Assembly: GCF_016921195.1 (NCBI RefSeq)
Contig: NZ_JAFGYF010000004.1
Coordinates: 310,001 to 374,000, forward strand
DNA: 64,000 bases
Direction of reading: 5' to 3'
From: Cellulosimicrobium cellulans
GTDB lineage: Bacteria > Actinomycetota > Actinomycetes > Actinomycetales > Cellulomonadaceae
Program-made: the position numbers and the translations under genes
Shown: piece by piece, positions 34,862 through 44,400 of the stretch
Layout: the number at the start of each line of letters is the position of its first letter
How positions within the stretch are numbered: the first letter of the stretch is position 1
The notes under the pieces: model-generated
The model's input: only the letters and a program-made list of their open reading frames with translations
Databases searched by the model: none
What the model was told of the DNA's origin: nothing

Positions 34862-36064
34862 TCATCGCAGCGCGCGCACCGTCTCGAGCGCGACGACCCC
34901 GACCCCCGCCGCGACGGCCAGAGGCGCGAGCACGAGGCCCTGCCGGACCACGTGCCACGCGGGCGGCGGCCCGTGCTCGAACGCGTGGCGGCGGTACTGC
35001 TGCCACCACAGCACGGTCGCGAGCGACGCCCACGACGTGACCAGCGGCCCGGCGTTCACCGCGACGAGGAGCGTGGCGAGCCGGTCGACGCCCTCCCCCG
35101 CCGCAGGCAGCAGCGCGAGGAACGCGGGCAGGTTGTTCACGAGGTTCGCCGCGACGACGCCGGTCGCGGCGAGCCGTGCGAGGTCGCCCGGCCCGTCGCC
35201 CGTGCCCGCGACGGCGGCGAGGAGGTCGCCGAGCCCGTGCGCGTGCCACGTCTCCACGACCACGAACAACGCGGCGACGACGAGCGCCGACCGCCACGGC
35301 AGCATCTCCCGCACGGGCACGAGGGGCTTGACGCGCCGCCACCACGTCGCGAGCCCCAGGACCGCCGCGCCCGCCACCGCCGTCGGCGCGACGGGGAGCT
35401 CGGCCGCGAACGCGACCGCGAGGAGCGCGACCACGGCGGCGGTGACCCGCAGGAGCATAAGGTCGGGGGGCGTCGGACCGGTCCCCTCGAGCGCGAAGCG
35501 CCCCCGCAGGTCGCGACCGTGCAGCGCGAGCAGCACGACGACCGTCACGGCCAGGACCGCGAGCGCAGGCGCCCACATCACCCCGACGTACCCCGTGCCG
35601 AACCGGTGCGCCGCGAGGAGGTTGGTGAGGTTCGAGACCGGGAGGAGCAGCGACGCCGTGTTGGCGAGCGCGAGGACCGTGAGCGCGAGCGGCAGGGGCC
35701 GCGTGCCCGTGCGTCGCGCGAGGGCGAGCACGACGGGCGTGACGAGCACCGCCGTCGTGTCGAGCGAGAGCACGACCGTGCTCGCCGTCGCGAGGAGGAC
35801 GACGAGCCCCCACAGGGCGAGGCGCCGCCCCCGGGCGAGCCGCGCCGCCCGGGCCGCGACGGCGTCGAACAGGCCCGCGCCCGCGCACAGCTCCGCGACG
35901 ACGGTGATGGCGAGGAGGAAGACCAGGACCGGGCCCGTCCGCGAGAGCAGGTCGCGCGCGTCGTCGGCCGGGAGCAGCCCGGTCGCGGGGACCACGACGA
36001 CGACCACCGCCGCGACGAGCCACAGCGGCACACGGCGGCGCGCCGGTGCTCCCGAGGCGTTCAC
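34862..36064 (-). CDS. ArsB/NhaD-type (SLC13-like) permease
   Basis: 400 residues, about 11 membrane segments. SLDTTAVLVTPVVLALARR and NTASLLLPVSNLTNLL in the first half and ANLVNNLPAFLALLPA in the second are the paired re-entrant motifs of the ion transporter superfamily containing ArsB and NhaD. Cargo could be arsenite or an organic anion; its position after a CmtR-like regulator and CDF gene suggests metal or metalloid stress. GTG 36064 chosen because TACGAT lies 6 nt upstream, fitting a leaderless start. Confidence 0.8.
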   Translation of the reverse strand: MNASGAPARRRVPLWLVAAVVVVVVPATGLLPADDARDLLSRTGPVLVFLLAITVVAELCAGAGLFDAVAARAARLARGRRLALWGLVVLLATASTVVLSLDTTAVLVTPVVLALARRTGTRPLPLALTVLALANTASLLLPVSNLTNLLAAHRFGTGYVGVMWAPALAVLAVTVVVLLALHGRDLRGRFALEGTGPTPPDLMLLRVTAAVVALLAVAFAAELPVAPTAVAGAAVLGLATWWRRVKPLVPVREMLPWRSALVVAALFVVVETWHAHGLGDLLAAVAGTGDGPGDLARLAATGVVAANLVNNLPAFLALLPAAGEGVDRLATLLVAVNAGPLVTSWASLATVLWWQQYRRHAFEHGPPPAWHVVRQGLVLAPLAVAAGVGVVALETVRALR

Positions 36065-36100
36065 GTCGTGATCGTAGGCCCGCGACACGGGCACGGACGC

Positions 36101-36838
36101 TCAGGGACGCGACGGCGGCCCGTCGCCGCGGGGTGCGCAGCACCCGTCCGCGCAGGTGCCCGCCTCGCCCTCGCCCACGAGGGCGGACGCGGGTACGCAG
36201 CACGCGTCACCGCGCCAGGACTCGACGCCCTCCTTGACGGCGACGGCCGCGATGACGAGTGCGGCGAGCGGGTCGGCCCACGACCAGCCCAGGGCTGCGT
36301 TGAGGACGAGCCCGACGAGCAGCACCGCGGACAGGTAGGTGCACAGGAGCGTCTGCTTCGAGTCCGCGACGGCGGACGCCGACCCGAGCTCGCGGCCCGT
36401 ACGGCGCTCGAACCAGGACAGGAACGGCATGACCGCGAGGCTCACCGCCGCGAGCCCGATGCCCACGGCGGAGTGCTCGGGCTCGGCCGCGCCGAGCAGC
36501 GACCGGGCGGCGTCGACGGACACGAAGGCGGCGAGGCCGAAGAACGAGACGGCGATGACGCGCAGCGCGGCCCGCTCGCGCCGGTGCGGGTCGGGCGCGG
36601 CGAACTGCCACGCGACCGCGGCGGCGGACAGCACCTCGACGAGCGAGTCCAGCCCGAACCCGACGAGCGCGGCCGACGACGCGACCCGGCCCGCGGTGAT
36701 CGCGACGACCGCCTCGACGACGTTCCACGTGATCGTCGCCGCGACGACCCAGCGGACCCGCCGCTCCAGCACGGCGCGGCGTGCGGCGGTCGGGGCGGCG
36801 GGACGGGCTGGTGTGCGGCCGACCGAGACCGACGTCAT
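36101..36838 (-). CDS. Cation diffusion facilitator-like metal exporter with Cys-rich tail
   Basis: 245 residues with about six membrane segments. GFGLDSLVEVLS and AVADSKQTLLCTYLSA hold the paired Asp residues of the CDF transport site. The tail carries Cys clusters (DACCVPAS, GTCADGCCAP) that could bind Cd, Pb or Zn. ATG 36838 overlaps the stop of the CmtR-like gene as ATGA, so the pair is co-translated. Confidence 0.85.
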   Translation of the reverse strand: MTSVSVGRTPARPAAPTAARRAVLERRVRWVVAATITWNVVEAVVAITAGRVASSAALVGFGLDSLVEVLSAAAVAWQFAAPDPHRRERAALRVIAVSFFGLAAFVSVDAARSLLGAAEPEHSAVGIGLAAVSLAVMPFLSWFERRTGRELGSASAVADSKQTLLCTYLSAVLLVGLVLNAALGWSWADPLAALVIAAVAVKEGVESWRGDACCVPASALVGEGEAGTCADGCCAPRGDGPPSRP

Positions 36839-37170
36839 GGGCACGTGCACCCGTCGGGGCCGCAGCACGTGGGGTCGACCTGGACGACGAGGCGCAGCAG
36901 GTCGTCGAGCGCCGGGGCGAGGTGGGGGTCGGCGAGGCGGTACCAGGTGCGACGGCCGTCGGGGATCGCCTCGACGAGCCCGCACCCGCGCAGGCACGCG
37001 AGCTGGTTCGACATGACCTGGCGCGAGACGCCGAGCGCATCCGCGAGGTCGGACGGGTAGGCCGGCGCCTCGCGCAGCGCGAGCAGCACCCGCGCGCGCG
37101 TCTCGTCCGACAGGGCGTGCCCCAGCCGCGCGAGCGCCGCGGTGTGGGTGAGCGTGACCGTCTCGACCAT
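36835..37170 (-). CDS. ArsR/SmtB regulator, CmtR-like Cd/Pb sensor
   Basis: 111 residues. ADALGVSRQVMSNQLACLRGCGLV has the two Cys (LxCLRxCGL) that CmtR uses with a C-terminal Cys to sense Cd(II) and Pb(II); here the tail offers three Cys (CCGPDGC). ATG 37170 chosen over the longer reading because TATTGT lies 7 nt upstream (leaderless) and the CmtR homology begins here. Confidence 0.88.
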   Translation of the reverse strand: MVETVTLTHTAALARLGHALSDETRARVLLALREAPAYPSDLADALGVSRQVMSNQLACLRGCGLVEAIPDGRRTWYRLADPHLAPALDDLLRLVVQVDPTCCGPDGCTCP

Positions 37171-37177
37171 GGACTCG

Positions 37178-37199
37178 ACAATACAGGAATCCATGTATT
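37178..37199 (-). promoter_or_regulatory. Promoter and operator of the CmtR-like gene
   Basis: TATTGT (minus strand, 37183-37178) is the -10 element 7 nt before the ATG. It overlaps an inverted pair AATACA (37180-37185) with TGTATT (37194-37199), 8 nt apart, the size of an ArsR-family site. CCATGTAT repeats directly at 37191 and 37206. Confidence 0.6.
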
Positions 37200-37242
37200 C
37201 ACGGAACCATGTATCACCGCGCGCCACGCTGCCGACGAGCCC

Positions 37243-37302
37243 GCCGAACCTGGGGATGCCGCCGGGTTCGCGGCGCTACGGAGCGACAACCCCGGGTTCG
37301 GC
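37243..37302 (+). repeat. Copy B of the approximately 60-bp palindromic intergenic repeat
   Basis: 60 bp from GCCGAACCTGGGGATG to GACAACCCCGGGTTCGGC. About 85% identical to copy C at 38783. It lies between two divergent ArsR genes, 36 bp before the ATG at 37338. Confidence 0.75.
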
Positions 37303-37325
37303 GCCGACGGCGGGGCGCTTTCCCG

Positions 37326-37338
37326 TAGTATCTGCGTA
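37326..37338 (+). promoter_or_regulatory. Leaderless promoter TAGTAT for the KmtR-like gene
   Basis: TAGTAT (37326-37331), 6 nt, then ATG 37338. No Shine-Dalgarno sequence is present. Confidence 0.6.
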
Positions 37339-37741
37339 TGCGTGAAGATGCGAAGGCGTGCACCTTTGGGGTGGAGAGCCAGTACGTGGAGCTCGCGGCG
37401 GAGGTGTTCTCGCTGCTCGCGGACGCGACGCGCGTCCGGATCGTCCTCGCCCTGCGGGACGCCGAGCTGCCGGTCAACGCGCTCGCGGAGATCGTCGGCA
37501 AGTCGCCGACGGCGGTGTCGCAGCACCTCGCCAAGCTCCGCTGGGGTCGCATCGTCCGTGCCCGCCAGGAGGGCAACCGCGTGTTCTACTCCCTCGTCGA
37601 CGAGCACGCCCGCACGCTCGTGACTCAGGCCGTCTTCCAGGCGCAGCACGCCGTCGACGACCATCCCGCGCACCACGCCGACGACGCGCACGCCGCGCTC
37701 GACGGGTCCTCCCCCGCCGCCGGGGACGCCGAGGCACGGCG

Positions 37742-37745
<4 letters not shown>
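37338..37745 (+). CDS. ArsR/SmtB regulator, KmtR-like Ni/Co sensor
   Basis: 135 residues. Winged helix LAEIVGKSPTAVSQHLAKLRWGRIV, then the KmtR/NmtR-type tail DEHARTLVTQAVFQAQHAVD, followed by HPAHHADDAHA with the His residues expected to bind Ni or Co. In mycobacteria KmtR controls a CDF exporter; here too a CDF gene overlaps its stop (GTGA). A Cys at residue 8 could add a ligand. Confidence 0.86.
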
Positions 37746-38761
<1,016 letters not shown>

Positions 38762-38782
38762 CCCGCCCCAGGGCAACGCGTC

Positions 38783-38842
38783 GCCGAGCCCGGGGATATC
38801 GCCGGGCTCGCGGCCTGGACGAGCGACAACCCCGGGTTCGGC
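38783..38842 (+). repeat. Copy C of the approximately 60-bp palindromic intergenic repeat
   Basis: 60 bp from GCCGAGCCCGGGGATATC to GACAACCCCGGGTTCGGC, between the CDF stop and the ligase start, 44 bp before ATG 38887. Confidence 0.75.
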
Positions 38843-38886
38843 ACCGGTGGGAGCGCGGACGTGGGTGGTCGGCGTGAGGATGGAGC

Positions 38887-40551
38887 ATGCTGCTCGCCGA
38901 GGTCGCCGCCACGTCCGACGCCGTCGCCGCCACGCGCTCGCGCCTCGCCAAGCGCGCGGCTATCGCGGACCTGCTGCGCCGCGTCGCCGACGACGCCGCT
39001 CCTGCCGGCACCCCGGACGACGCCCCAGACGACGCCTCCGGCGACGGGGGCGGGCGCGACGAGGTCGAGATCGCCGTCGCGTACCTCGCGGGCGAGCTGC
39101 GCCAGCGGCGCACGGGCCTCGGGTGGCGATCCCTGCGTGACCTGCCCACCCCGGCCGAGGAGCCGGGCCTCACGCTGACCGCCGTCGACGCCGCGTTCGC
39201 CCGCATGGCCGACCTCTCCGGCCCCGGCTCGGCGACGGCCCGCCAGGCCGAGGCCGCCGCGCTCTTCGGCGCCGCGACGGTGCGCGAGCAGTCGCTCCTC
39301 GCAGGGCTCGTCTCGGGCGAGCTGCGGCAGGGCGCGCTGGACTCCGTGGTGGTCGACGCCGTCGCGGAGGCCGCCGGCGTGCCCGCCGACGCGGTGCGTC
39401 GCGCGGTCATGCTCGCGGGGGCGACGGGACCGGTCGCGCGCGCCGCGCTCACGGCCGGGAGCCCCGAGGCCGCGGCGGAGGCGCTGACGGCGTTCCGGCT
39501 CACGGTCGGTCGACCCGTCCGGCCGATGCTCGCGCAGTCGGCGCCCGACGTCGGCGCCGCGCTCGAGAAGCTCGGCGCCGGACCCGGCACGGACGACGAC
39601 GCCGACGACGACCACCCGTCGTCGGGCACCGCCGTCGCCGTGGACGTGAAGCTCGACGGGATCCGCATCCAGGTGCACCGCGACGGCGACGACGTGCGCG
39701 TGTTCACCCGCTCGCTCGACGACATCACCGAGCGCGTCCCGGAGATCGTGGCGGCGGTGCGGACCCTGGCCGCCCGGACGCTCGTGCTCGACGGCGAGGC
39801 GCTGGTCGTCGGGCCCGACGGCGTCCCGCGCCCGTTCCAGGAGACCGCCGCCCGCTCCGCGACCCAGGGCGAGCGCAGCGCCGCCGAGGAGGCCGAGCTC
39901 GCGGCGTCGCTCGAGCTGTCGCCGTTCTTCTTCGACGTGCTGCACGTCGACGGTCGCGACCTGCTCGACGAGCCGCTGCGCGACCGGCTCGCCGTGCTCG
40001 ACGACGTGGCCCGATCACACGCCGTGCGGCGCCTCGTCACCGACGACCCCGACGCCGCGGCCGCGTTCTTCCAGGGCGCCGTGGCAGAGGGGCAGGAAGG
40101 CGTCGTCGTGAAGTCGCTCGACGCCCCCTACGCCGCCGGACGGCGCGGCGCGGGCTGGGTCAAGGTCAAGCCGCGGCACACGCTCGACCTCGTCGTGCTC
40201 GCGGTCGAGCAGGGCTCGGGCCGCCGCCGCGGGTGGCTGTCGAACATCTGGCTCGGCGCGCGCGACCCCGACGGCGGGTTCGTCATGCTCGGCAAGACGT
40301 TCAAGGGGATGACGGACGAGATGCTGGAGTGGCAGACCCGTCGCTTCCGTGAGCTCGAGACCTCCGACGACGGGTACGTCGTGCACGTGCGTCCCGAGCA
40401 GGTCGTGGAGATCGCGTTCGACGGGCTCCAGCGCTCGACCCGCTACCCCGGCGGCCTCGCGCTCCGGTTCGCGCGCGTGCTCCGGTACCGCGACGACAAG
40501 ACCGCCGCCGAGGCCGACACGATCGACGCGGTGCGGGCGCTCGCACGGTAG
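38887..40551 (+). CDS. ATP-dependent DNA ligase (LigB-type)
   Basis: 554 residues. N-terminal DNA-binding domain (about 1-210), adenylation domain with the nucleotidyl Lys in [11 protein letters not shown] (motif I), LDGEALV (III), [10 protein letters not shown] (IIIa), EGVVVKS (IV) and WVKVKPRH (V), then an OB-fold. This is the accessory actinobacterial ATP ligase akin to mycobacterial LigB, acting in nick repair beside the essential NAD ligase. GAGGAT lies 5 nt before the ATG, a weak leaderless match. Confidence 0.92.
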   Translation: MLLAEVAATSDAVAATRSRLAKRAAIADLLRRVADDAAPAGTPDDAPDDASGDGGGRDEVEIAVAYLAGELRQRRTGLGWRSLRDLPTPAEEPGLTLTAVDAAFARMADLSGPGSATARQAEAAALFGAATVREQSLLAGLVSGELRQGALDSVVVDAVAEAAGVPADAVRRAVMLAGATGPVARAALTAGSPEAAAEALTAFRLTVGRPVRPMLAQSAPDVGAALEKLGAGPGTDDDADDDHPSSGTAVAVDVKLDGIRIQVHRDGDDVRVFTRSLDDITERVPEIVAAVRTLAARTLVLDGEALVVGPDGVPRPFQETAARSATQGERSAAEEAELAASLELSPFFFDVLHVDGRDLLDEPLRDRLAVLDDVARSHAVRRLVTDDPDAAAAFFQGAVAEGQEGVVVKSLDAPYAAGRRGAGWVKVKPRHTLDLVVLAVEQGSGRRRGWLSNIWLGARDPDGGFVMLGKTFKGMTDEMLEWQTRRFRELETSDDGYVVHVRPEQVVEIAFDGLQRSTRYPGGLALRFARVLRYRDDKTAAEADTIDAVRALAR

Positions 40552-40566
40552 CCGCGGTAGCCGCGC

Positions 40567-41280
40567 TCAGGACGGACGCGTCGAGGGGTCGGGCTCGACG
40601 AGCCGGACGGCGCCGTCCCGGTCGACGAGCGCCCGCCGGCCGGTCGCGTGTTCACGGACGTCCACCACGTCGCCCTCTGGCCGCACCGTGACGGTGAACA
40701 AGAGGCGGCCGCCCATGGGCGGCGGGTACGGGTGGAGCGCACCCACAGCGGCCTCGGCGCGCGACCGCTGCTCCGGTGTCAGCCGTGCCCAGGAGAGCCG
40801 CTCGCGCAGCCAGGACGGCTGTGTCTCGACCGCCCGCGGGAACCGCTCGAGGTCCCGGGCAAAGTCCTCCGGTCCCGCCGGAGGCAGGAACCCCGGCTCG
40901 CTCTCGAAGTCGTACGACGCACCGACCTCGCCGCCGGCGCGCACGGTCAACGAGACGGAGAACCAGGCGCCGAGCCGGGGCGTGGCGGTGACGCGACGCA
41001 GCTCGGCGAGGGCCTCCGCGAATGTCGGAGAGCTCGGCTTCTGCGCGCGGGGCGGGGGCCATCCGCCGAGGGTCGACACGTGCTCCTGCGTCCGGTCGGC
41101 CACCACGAACGCGCGGTACGACAGCTCGTCCCACGGCTCGGTCTGGGCCGCCGCCAGCTCCCGCGCCAGCACGCTCAGCAGCCGCGTCTGCGCCTCGGCC
41201 GCGGCGGCCTGCTCGGCGGAGGGCCGCTCCTCACCGTGCCTGCGCCCACCGAACGGCCACCAGCCGCCGCGCGGGCTCAC
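40567..41280 (-). CDS. Hypothetical protein, possibly YezG/DUF600-like
   Basis: 237 residues with normal coding bias. Features seen: GGWWPFGGRR near the start, an Ala-rich helix (about 20-45), DELSYRAFVVADRTQEHVS, SLTVRAGGEVGASYDFESEP, and GRLLFTVTVRPEGDVVDVRE at the end. The middle faintly resembles the DUF600/YezG immunity family, but not enough to name it. GTG 41280 is the probable start; an upstream extension lacks coding character. Convergent with the ligase, 15 bp apart. Confidence 0.55.
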   Translation of the reverse strand: MSPRGGWWPFGGRRHGEERPSAEQAAAAEAQTRLLSVLARELAAAQTEPWDELSYRAFVVADRTQEHVSTLGGWPPPRAQKPSSPTFAEALAELRRVTATPRLGAWFSVSLTVRAGGEVGASYDFESEPGFLPPAGPEDFARDLERFPRAVETQPSWLRERLSWARLTPEQRSRAEAAVGALHPYPPPMGGRLLFTVTVRPEGDVVDVREHATGRRALVDRDGAVRLVEPDPSTRPS

Positions 41281-41430
41281 GGGCGTACCGCCCCGACCCG
41301 CACCGGGCCGCGACCCGACGCTCCGCACCCGACGACGACCATCGCACGCCTCCCCGTCCCGGCCCCTCGACCGAGGCCGACCTCCGCGCATTCTTCCGCA
41401 CGCCCGAACTCTCCCGCCCCGGGAGACGAC

Positions 41431-41469
41431 CGTGCCCGCGTCACGGCGCGAGGCCGTGACGCGGGCACG
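41431..41469 (-). terminator. Terminator after the GH92 gene
   Basis: Perfect 16-bp stem (41431-41446 with 41454-41469) and 7-nt loop, 11 bp beyond the GH92 stop. The 150 bp between this and 41280 hold no gene. Confidence 0.85.
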
Positions 41470-41479
41470 TCGGCTGCGG

Positions 41480-44400
41480 TCAGCAGGTCGGGACGGTGAC
41501 CGTCTGCTCGACCGTCTGCTCGCCGTCCGGGCCGGTGGCCGTCACGGTGACCGCGAGGTCACCCGTGACGCCGCGCGCCGCGAACGACTGGTAGGCGTTC
41601 GCCCCGGGCGCGACGTCCGCGAACGTCTTGGCCCCGAGCGCCGAGGCCAGCTCGACGTCCACCGCGGCGTCGGAGACGTTCACCGCGCGGACCGCGACGT
41701 ACGGCTTGCCGGCGAGGCAGCGCGGGCTGAGCGTGACCTCGACGAGCTCGACGTCGGCCGGCTCCTCCAGGGCGTCGATCGCGCCCTGGAGCGCGAGGCG
41801 CGCGTCGCGCAGCGCCTCGTCCGACGCCGCGGCGTCGTCCCGGGTCTCGGTCGCCGCGGCGAGCGCCGTGCGGAACGCCTGCCACGACTCGGGGCTGTAC
41901 CCCTCGTCGGTCAGGGCCTCCGCGCTCGTCACGAGGTTCTCGAGCCGACGACGCTCGGCGGGCACGAGCTGGTCGGTCGCCAGCCCGAGGCGCCGTGCCC
42001 GCTCGTCGACCTGCGCCTGGGTGGCACCGGCGTCGGCGAGGAGCGACCGTGCGGCCGCGAGCTCGCGCGTGAAGACGCCCGCGTCGATCCGGCCGTACCG
42101 CTCGATCTCCGCCTCGGGGGTCTCGGCCTCCCCGACCACCGCCGCGAGCGCCGCCGTGTCGGTCGGCGGGACCTCGACCTCGTACGCGTCGGTGAAGAAC
42201 CGCATGCTGTCGAGGTTCGCGACGTACGGGTGGTCGGCGTACGCCTCGGTCGACAGGCGCACCCATACCTGGTGCTTGCCGCGCACCGCGCTCGGCAGGT
42301 CGACGACGGCCGTGCCGTCCGTCGTCCAGCTCGAGCCGGTGTTCACCAGCGGGACGGTGACGAACGGCTCGCCCGGGTTCGCCGGGTCGAACGCGTCGAG
42401 GTAGACCGACAGCGCGGAGTTCCGCCCGGACCGGTTGGAGTTGTGGACGTAGTGCACGGCGAGCTGGTCGAGCGCGGCGGAGCCGAGGTCGATCTCGCCG
42501 TAGGCGAGCCAGTCGCCGTCCGCGGTGCCGCCGACGTTCGTCACCGGCCCGCTCGTCCACGTCGAGCTCTCGTTCTTCAGCCCGCGGCCGGAGTTCGACG
42601 TCCATGCCTCCGACTCGACGACGACCGACGTCGGGCCGCCCGGCGCGAACGTCAGGCTGTCGAGGTTCGCGACGTACGGGTGGTCGGCGTACGCCTCGGT
42701 CGTCAGGCGCACGAACACCTCGTGCGTGCCCTGCACCGTCTCGGGCAGGACGACGGTCGCCGTCCCGTCCGCGGTCCAGCTCGACCCGGTCGTCGGCAGC
42801 GGCACGGTGACGAACGGCTCGCCCGGGTTCGCCGGGTCGAACGCGTCGAGGTACACCGACAGCGCCGAGTTGTTCCCGGACCGGTTCGAGTTGTGGACGT
42901 AGTGGACCGACAGCTCGCCGAGCGGGAGCTCGCCGAGGTCGACCTCGCCGTACGCGATCCAGTCGCCGTCCGCGGTACCGCCGACGTTCGTCACCGGCCC
43001 GCTCGTCCACGTCGAGGACTCCTTCTTGAGCCCGCGCCCGGAGTTCGCGGTCCAGTCCTCGGCCTCGATCGTGACGGTCGGGGACTCGCCCGGCTGGCCC
43101 GGGGCCGCCGGGTCCTCGGCGCTGAACCGGAACCAGTCGAAGTTCCCGACCCAGCTCCGGCCCGAGGGCGCGAGGAGCTCGAACGTCACGACCTTCGCGT
43201 CGAGGAGCGCCTGCACCTCCCCGAGCTCCGTCGTCACCTCGGTGTACTTGCCCCAGCCGCTCGTGCCCTCGAGGTCGACGGTCGCGACCACGGGGCCGCT
43301 CACGTCCCCGGCGTGCACGCGCACGGTGCTCGGCGTCTCCGTGGGGCCGAAGCTCGTGTCGTACCGGACCGTGAGGAAGCGCGGCGGGGTGTCGCCGGCG
43401 GCGGTCTCGAAGGTCATGTCGCGGTACTGCACCCACGACCCGGAGCGCACGCCGCCGAGGTTCCCGTTCGAGCTGTTCGCCTCGTTCTTCAGCTCGCCGC
43501 CGGACCACGCCTCAGACTGCTCGGCCTCGAGCGTGCGGTAGCCGCCGCCCGTGAGGTCGAGCGCGTCGATCGCCGCGCCCAGCCGGTCGGCGGCGAACCG
43601 CAGCGCGACGCTCGTCGCGGCCTCGTCACCGAGGGCCTCCTGCGCCTGCGTCAGCGCGGTGGAGAACCGGTCGAACGTCGCCGAGGAGTAGTTGCCGTGC
43701 CGCACGAGCACGGCGTCGTCGACGAGCCCGGCGAGCGCGTCGCGCTCGGCCGACGCCACGGACAGGCGCAGCGGGGAGAGCACCGACACGCCCTGGCCGC
43801 GGAGCGAGGACGCGGCGACGCCGTCGGCGAGCGCGCCGTCGCGCAGGTGCACGAAGAAGCGCGCGTCCGCGGACGCCGCCCCCGTCAGGGTGACGGTGAG
43901 CGCGGTCGGTGACGCGACCGTCACGGCCGCGGTGACGCCGTCGGGCAGACCGACGACGCTCGCGTCCCCGCGGGCGACGAGGTCCGTGCCCGCAGCACCG
44001 GCGAACCGCGCGCCGTCGAGCGTGAGCGTGACGGTCGCGTCGAGCGCGCCGCCGTCGCCGGTCCGGACCGTCGTCGGGTCGGCGCTGACGCGCGGTCCCT
44101 CGGCGGGCTCGTCGGTCGCCGTGCTCATCGAGAACGCGGGCTCGGTGTCCGTTCCCCAGTCGCTCGGCTGCTCGCCCATGCGGAACGCGAGGTCCGCGCC
44201 CCCGATCACGGTTCCGTAGTCGACCCAGGTGTTGCCGAACGGTGCGCCGTCGAGCGTCGCCGACTGGACGTAGAACGCGTCCTCGGAGACGCCGTCGGCC
44301 GTGACCGTGAAGGCGCTGCCGTCGTCGTAGGTGATGGTCGTGGAGTCGAAGAACGGCGACCCGATCTGGAACTCGGACGACCCGGCGGTGACCGGGAACA

